From the NCBI GenBank assembly GCA_028693695.1, contig JAQUUV010000147.1, positions 1-5,677 on the forward strand: a stretch of 5,677 nt of DNA. Direction: 5' to 3'. Numbering within the stretch: position 1 is the first letter of the stretch; every line of letters begins with the position of its first letter. This DNA is from Syntrophomonas sp. (GTDB lineage Bacteria; Bacillota; Syntrophomonadia; Syntrophomonadales; Syntrophomonadaceae). The translations under genes and the position numbers were made by a program. Shown here piece after piece: positions 5,343 through 5,677 of this stretch. The notes beneath the pieces were generated by a model. It searched no databases and had not been told where the DNA came from. It was given only the letters and a program-made list of their open reading frames with translations.

Positions 5343-5404
5343 GGGACTATCAAGAAATAAACTAGTCATTTACTCCGGCCTTTTTTGCGCTATACTTGGT
5401 TATC
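5343..5404 (+). repeat. Truncated copy of the fold-back element, directly after rbgA
   Basis: 5343-5394 aligns without gaps to the left arm 4303-4354 with about 8 mismatches in 52 by hand count; the first bases are GGGACTATCAAGAAATAAAC. It is followed at once by CTTGGTTAT (5395-5403), which is identical to 4438-4446 in the right arm. The central section is therefore missing and the expected right tip (TTGATRGTCCC) is absent. The copy begins at the base after the rbgA TGA. On the - strand, the stop codon of the oxidoreductase stub (5390-5392) falls inside it. Confidence 0.7.
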
Positions 5405-5509
5405 AAAGCGCACACCCTCCGGGCACCACCGGTCATTCATTCTTCTTAAGCGGGTTGCGGTACTTGCACCTGCTGCTACGCCCCCCAAAATAATTATCTT
5501 TTTTCTCAT
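5390..5509 (-). pseudogene. 5' stub of a CoA-disulfide reductase / NADH oxidase-type flavoprotein gene
   Basis: On the - strand, ATG at 5509 opens a 39-residue frame beginning MRKKIIILGGVAAGASTATR. This is the FAD-binding first beta-alpha-beta unit of the pyridine nucleotide-disulfide oxidoreductases of the CoA-disulfide reductase/NADH oxidase type (K-I-I-I-x-G-G-V-A-A-G-A-S). Similarity holds to about RLRRMND (base 5432), then stops; the family's usual next strand and SFANCGLPY-type active-site Cys are absent. The remaining 13 residues come from unrelated and repeat sequence, ending in a TAG inside the fold-back copy. Full-length relatives are about 440-550 residues, and that would run through rbgA, so this is a remnant. 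Upstream on the - strand a weak purine-rich site (GAGAAAGGCAGG) lies 9-20 nt before the ATG. The frame could start at ATG 5596, but the extra residues look noncoding. Confidence 0.65.
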
Positions 5510-5606
5510 AATAATTAGCCTGCCTTTCTCAATAGAATAATGGCCAGCTCTCAGTTCGCAATGCATAAACACATTAATATTGATGCGGGAATGCATTGTG
5601 GCGTGA

Positions 5607-5622
5607 TTGGATTATAATCCAA
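5607..5622. promoter_or_regulatory. 16-bp perfect palindrome containing TATAAT, possible promoter/operator of the stub gene
   Basis: TTGGATTATAATCCAA reads the same on both strands and contains a consensus -10 hexamer in each direction. It lies about 100 bp upstream of the - strand oxidoreductase ATG. No good -35 hexamer is seen at 17 bp on the - strand. It may be the remnant -10/operator of that gene. The rest of 5510-5677 holds no gene I can support. Confidence 0.35.
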
Positions 5623-5677
5623 ATCTAATACTCATAGTAATGCACATCGGTTTTTGGGGATTTGCTACCTTTCCTAA

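Noticed and set aside
5266..5493. A 75-residue + strand frame overlapping the end of rbgA
   Set aside because: It overlaps rbgA out of frame, then runs through repeat sequence and antisense to the oxidoreductase stub; no family resemblance.

Overview
The window is a translation and ribosome-assembly gene cluster from a low-to-moderate GC Gram-positive bacterium, most likely an anaerobic member of the Clostridia. The reasons are the order ffh - rpsP - KH-domain gene - rimM - trmD - rplS - rbgA, the strong AAGGAGG Shine-Dalgarno sites, the frequent GTG/TTG starts, and an extra SPOUT-type RNA methyltransferase between trmD and rplS. The repeats give me an impression of syntrophic or spore-forming Clostridia (Syntrophomonas-like), but that is memory, not a database match. 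All intact genes are on the + strand.

Region by region: 1-1143 is the 3' part of ffh (SRP54 GTPase); its N domain starts before the window. 1144-1333 is a 190-bp gap holding a GGGGACG-type palindromic repeat and a short degenerate fold-back element that ends just before the rpsP ribosome-binding site. 1334-3729 is a tight block: rpsP, khpA-like KH gene, rimM, trmD and a SPOUT methyltransferase, with gaps of about 20 bp or less and GTGA-type contacts. 3730-3841 holds a good sigma-A-type extended -10 promoter and a leader with two competing hairpins before rplS. rplS (3842-4198) is followed by a clear intrinsic terminator. 4238-4490 is almost all repeat: a second GGGGACG palindrome and a 158-bp fold-back element. 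rbgA (4506-5342) follows. 5343-5677 holds no intact gene: a partial third fold-back copy starts at the base after the rbgA stop, and beyond it on the - strand lies the 5' stub of a CoA-disulfide reductase/NADH oxidase-type gene, then a 16-bp palindrome containing TATAAT.

Functionally, the genes serve ribosome production and use: S16 and L19 are subunit proteins, RimM matures the 30S around S16/S19, RbgA matures the 50S, TrmD makes m1G37 in tRNA, KhpA binds RNA, and Ffh targets nascent membrane proteins. This core is ordinary and conserved. The unusual material is the two interspersed repeat families, found side by side in two separate intergenic gaps, and the truncated oxidoreductase gene against a third repeat copy.
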